Of a stretch of 64,000 bases of DNA, positions 63,345 to 64,000 are shown one piece after another. The stretch is from Nostoc carneum NIES-2107 (GTDB taxonomy: Bacteria > Cyanobacteriota > Cyanobacteriia > Cyanobacteriales > Nostocaceae). The notes beneath the pieces are model-generated. The model made no database searches. It was given only the letters and a program-made list of their open reading frames with translations, and had not been told where the DNA came from. The DNA is taken from the NCBI GenBank assembly GCA_002368155.1, contig AP018180.1, forward strand, positions 7,310,561-7,374,560. The letters are read 5' to 3'. A program made the position numbers and the translations under genes. The stretch's first letter is position 1, and each line of letters opens with the position of its first letter.

Positions 63345-64000
63345 AGGTTACTTGATTCCAAAACCACTATTTGTCTAAGCCAATAAAGAAGCTGAGAATC
63401 AGGTAACACCAAACTGTACAATCTTGAGCAACGTTGAGCTAGCCTGAGATTGGCAGTGTTTTTCTGCCTTTTCTCACTCAAAATTGAGCCAAGAGAATTG
63501 CCTGATAATGGCAAATCTGGTTTAGTCACAGCGATCGCCAAGTAGCAACAGCTAGTTGTCGAGATCAATCGCAATCACAGCATCTACCCTTAGATAGAAG
63601 AGATTTTTGGCTGTTATTGCTCTCAGCTTCTATAAAAGCCAATGCAGCCCTATTGTACCTGACATTCATACATTTCTTAACAGTAACTTTGCGCCTAATT
63701 AAGTAGTTAGGCAAGATTCCAGTTGCGACTGAAGGACAGGGAACTATTAAGAGCCTGCAAGGTACTTATTAAGTTTTTTAAGTATTTATAAATTTATATA
63801 ATGCCATCCCGGCCACTCAACTAGACCCACATTTCTTTGTAGAGGTTGGTAAGCTCAAAATCCAGCATATTTATAACGAAAAGACCCCAATGCTGTGTAC
63901 ACAGCAAATAGAGGTTCGGTGATCGCGAAAATTTTTTGGGAATACTGAGTATTGAAACCAACTGATAACCTTAGCTAACAACAGTTGTAACGTTAGCAAA
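63345..64000. promoter_or_regulatory. intergenic region upstream of mgdA
   Basis: 656 bases to the window edge. It should contain the mgdA promoter. It holds a GGCAG/CTGCC hairpin near 63450 and a palindrome at 63891-63906; no gene is recognised. Confidence 0.45.
63891..63906. promoter_or_regulatory. perfect palindrome TGCTGTGTACACAGCA
   Basis: A 16-bp dyad with a GTAC centre, the type of site bound by a dimeric regulator. The regulated gene may lie beyond the right edge. Confidence 0.4.

Noticed and set aside
1-64000. tRNA or rRNA genes
   Set aside because: No TTCGAAT-type T-loop with a matching acceptor stem and no rRNA stretch was found by eye.

Overview
The window is chromosomal DNA from a cyanobacterium, most likely a filamentous Nostocales species (Nostoc/Calothrix-like). 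The evidence is the very frequent HIP1 octamer GCGATCGC, the many arrays of short tandem repeats (GGGGATT/GGGGACT heptamers and GGGTAAT-type units) between genes, and marker families: an SLH-OprB porin, a monoglucosyldiacylglycerol synthase (MgdA/Sll1377 type), a Ycf39-like reductase, an HLIP-type leader, a cyanobacterial ThyX and an intein-bearing dnaX. There is no rRNA, recognisable tRNA or CRISPR array.

Layout. 1-2256: a Ser/Thr kinase fused to an extracellular ligand-binding domain, cut by the left edge. 2657-4336: an SLH-OprB porin. 4630-6206: a small repeat-protein pseudogene split by a complete IS630-type element. 6428-14082: a WGxxG protein, a DUF4365 pair, an ABC exporter half, a membrane protein, galE and a TauE/UreH-like metal or redox membrane protein with its partner. 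14305-18200: an M28 peptidase, a Ycf39-like reductase and an HlyD adaptor. 18536-27865: three secreted proteases in a row (metzincin, leishmanolysin-like, subtilase) built from shared repeat domains. 28215-36649: a sugar-binding lipoprotein, YebC, a gene-poor stretch holding an IS701 relic and an sRNA candidate, an FHA protein, pgl, rph and an NMP kinase. 36992-40021: a degenerate CobA-like protein, dcd, a membrane-anchored Dcd-like protein and thyX. 40211-45910: a truncated HLIP leader beside an IS4 fragment, PP2C, an AarF/ABC1 kinase, a coiled-coil protein and an ABC-F ATPase. 46484-50150: an SH3 protein, ppx and ubiA. 50151-53277: an accessory island (unidentified pseudogene, LRAT-like protein, small membrane protein, integrase fragment). 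53670-58767: an HxlR regulator, a giant TPR-CHAT protein and a small paralogue of its N-terminal domain. 59295-63344: dnaX with a mini-intein, and mgdA.

How the genes may work together. Dcd makes dUTP from dCTP, feeding dTMP synthesis by ThyX; the Dcd-like protein between them has lost the expected catalytic residues and gained membrane helices. The three proteases lack obvious signal peptides and RTX repeats, share start regions and domains, and sit beside an HlyD adaptor, which suggests type I-like export of a coordinated protease set. The TPR-CHAT protein and its small partner share a basic amphipathic head and look like a caspase-like signalling or cell-death module.

The most unusual signals are: (1) the dnaX intein carries an apparent HNH-endonuclease zinc-ribbon relic in a shifted reading frame; (2) precise removal of the IS630 element with one TA restores a 21-residue repeat protein in frame; (3) the Dcd-like membrane protein; (4) the three-protease locus with 282-bp and 150-bp internal repeats; and (5) the TPR-CHAT pair.
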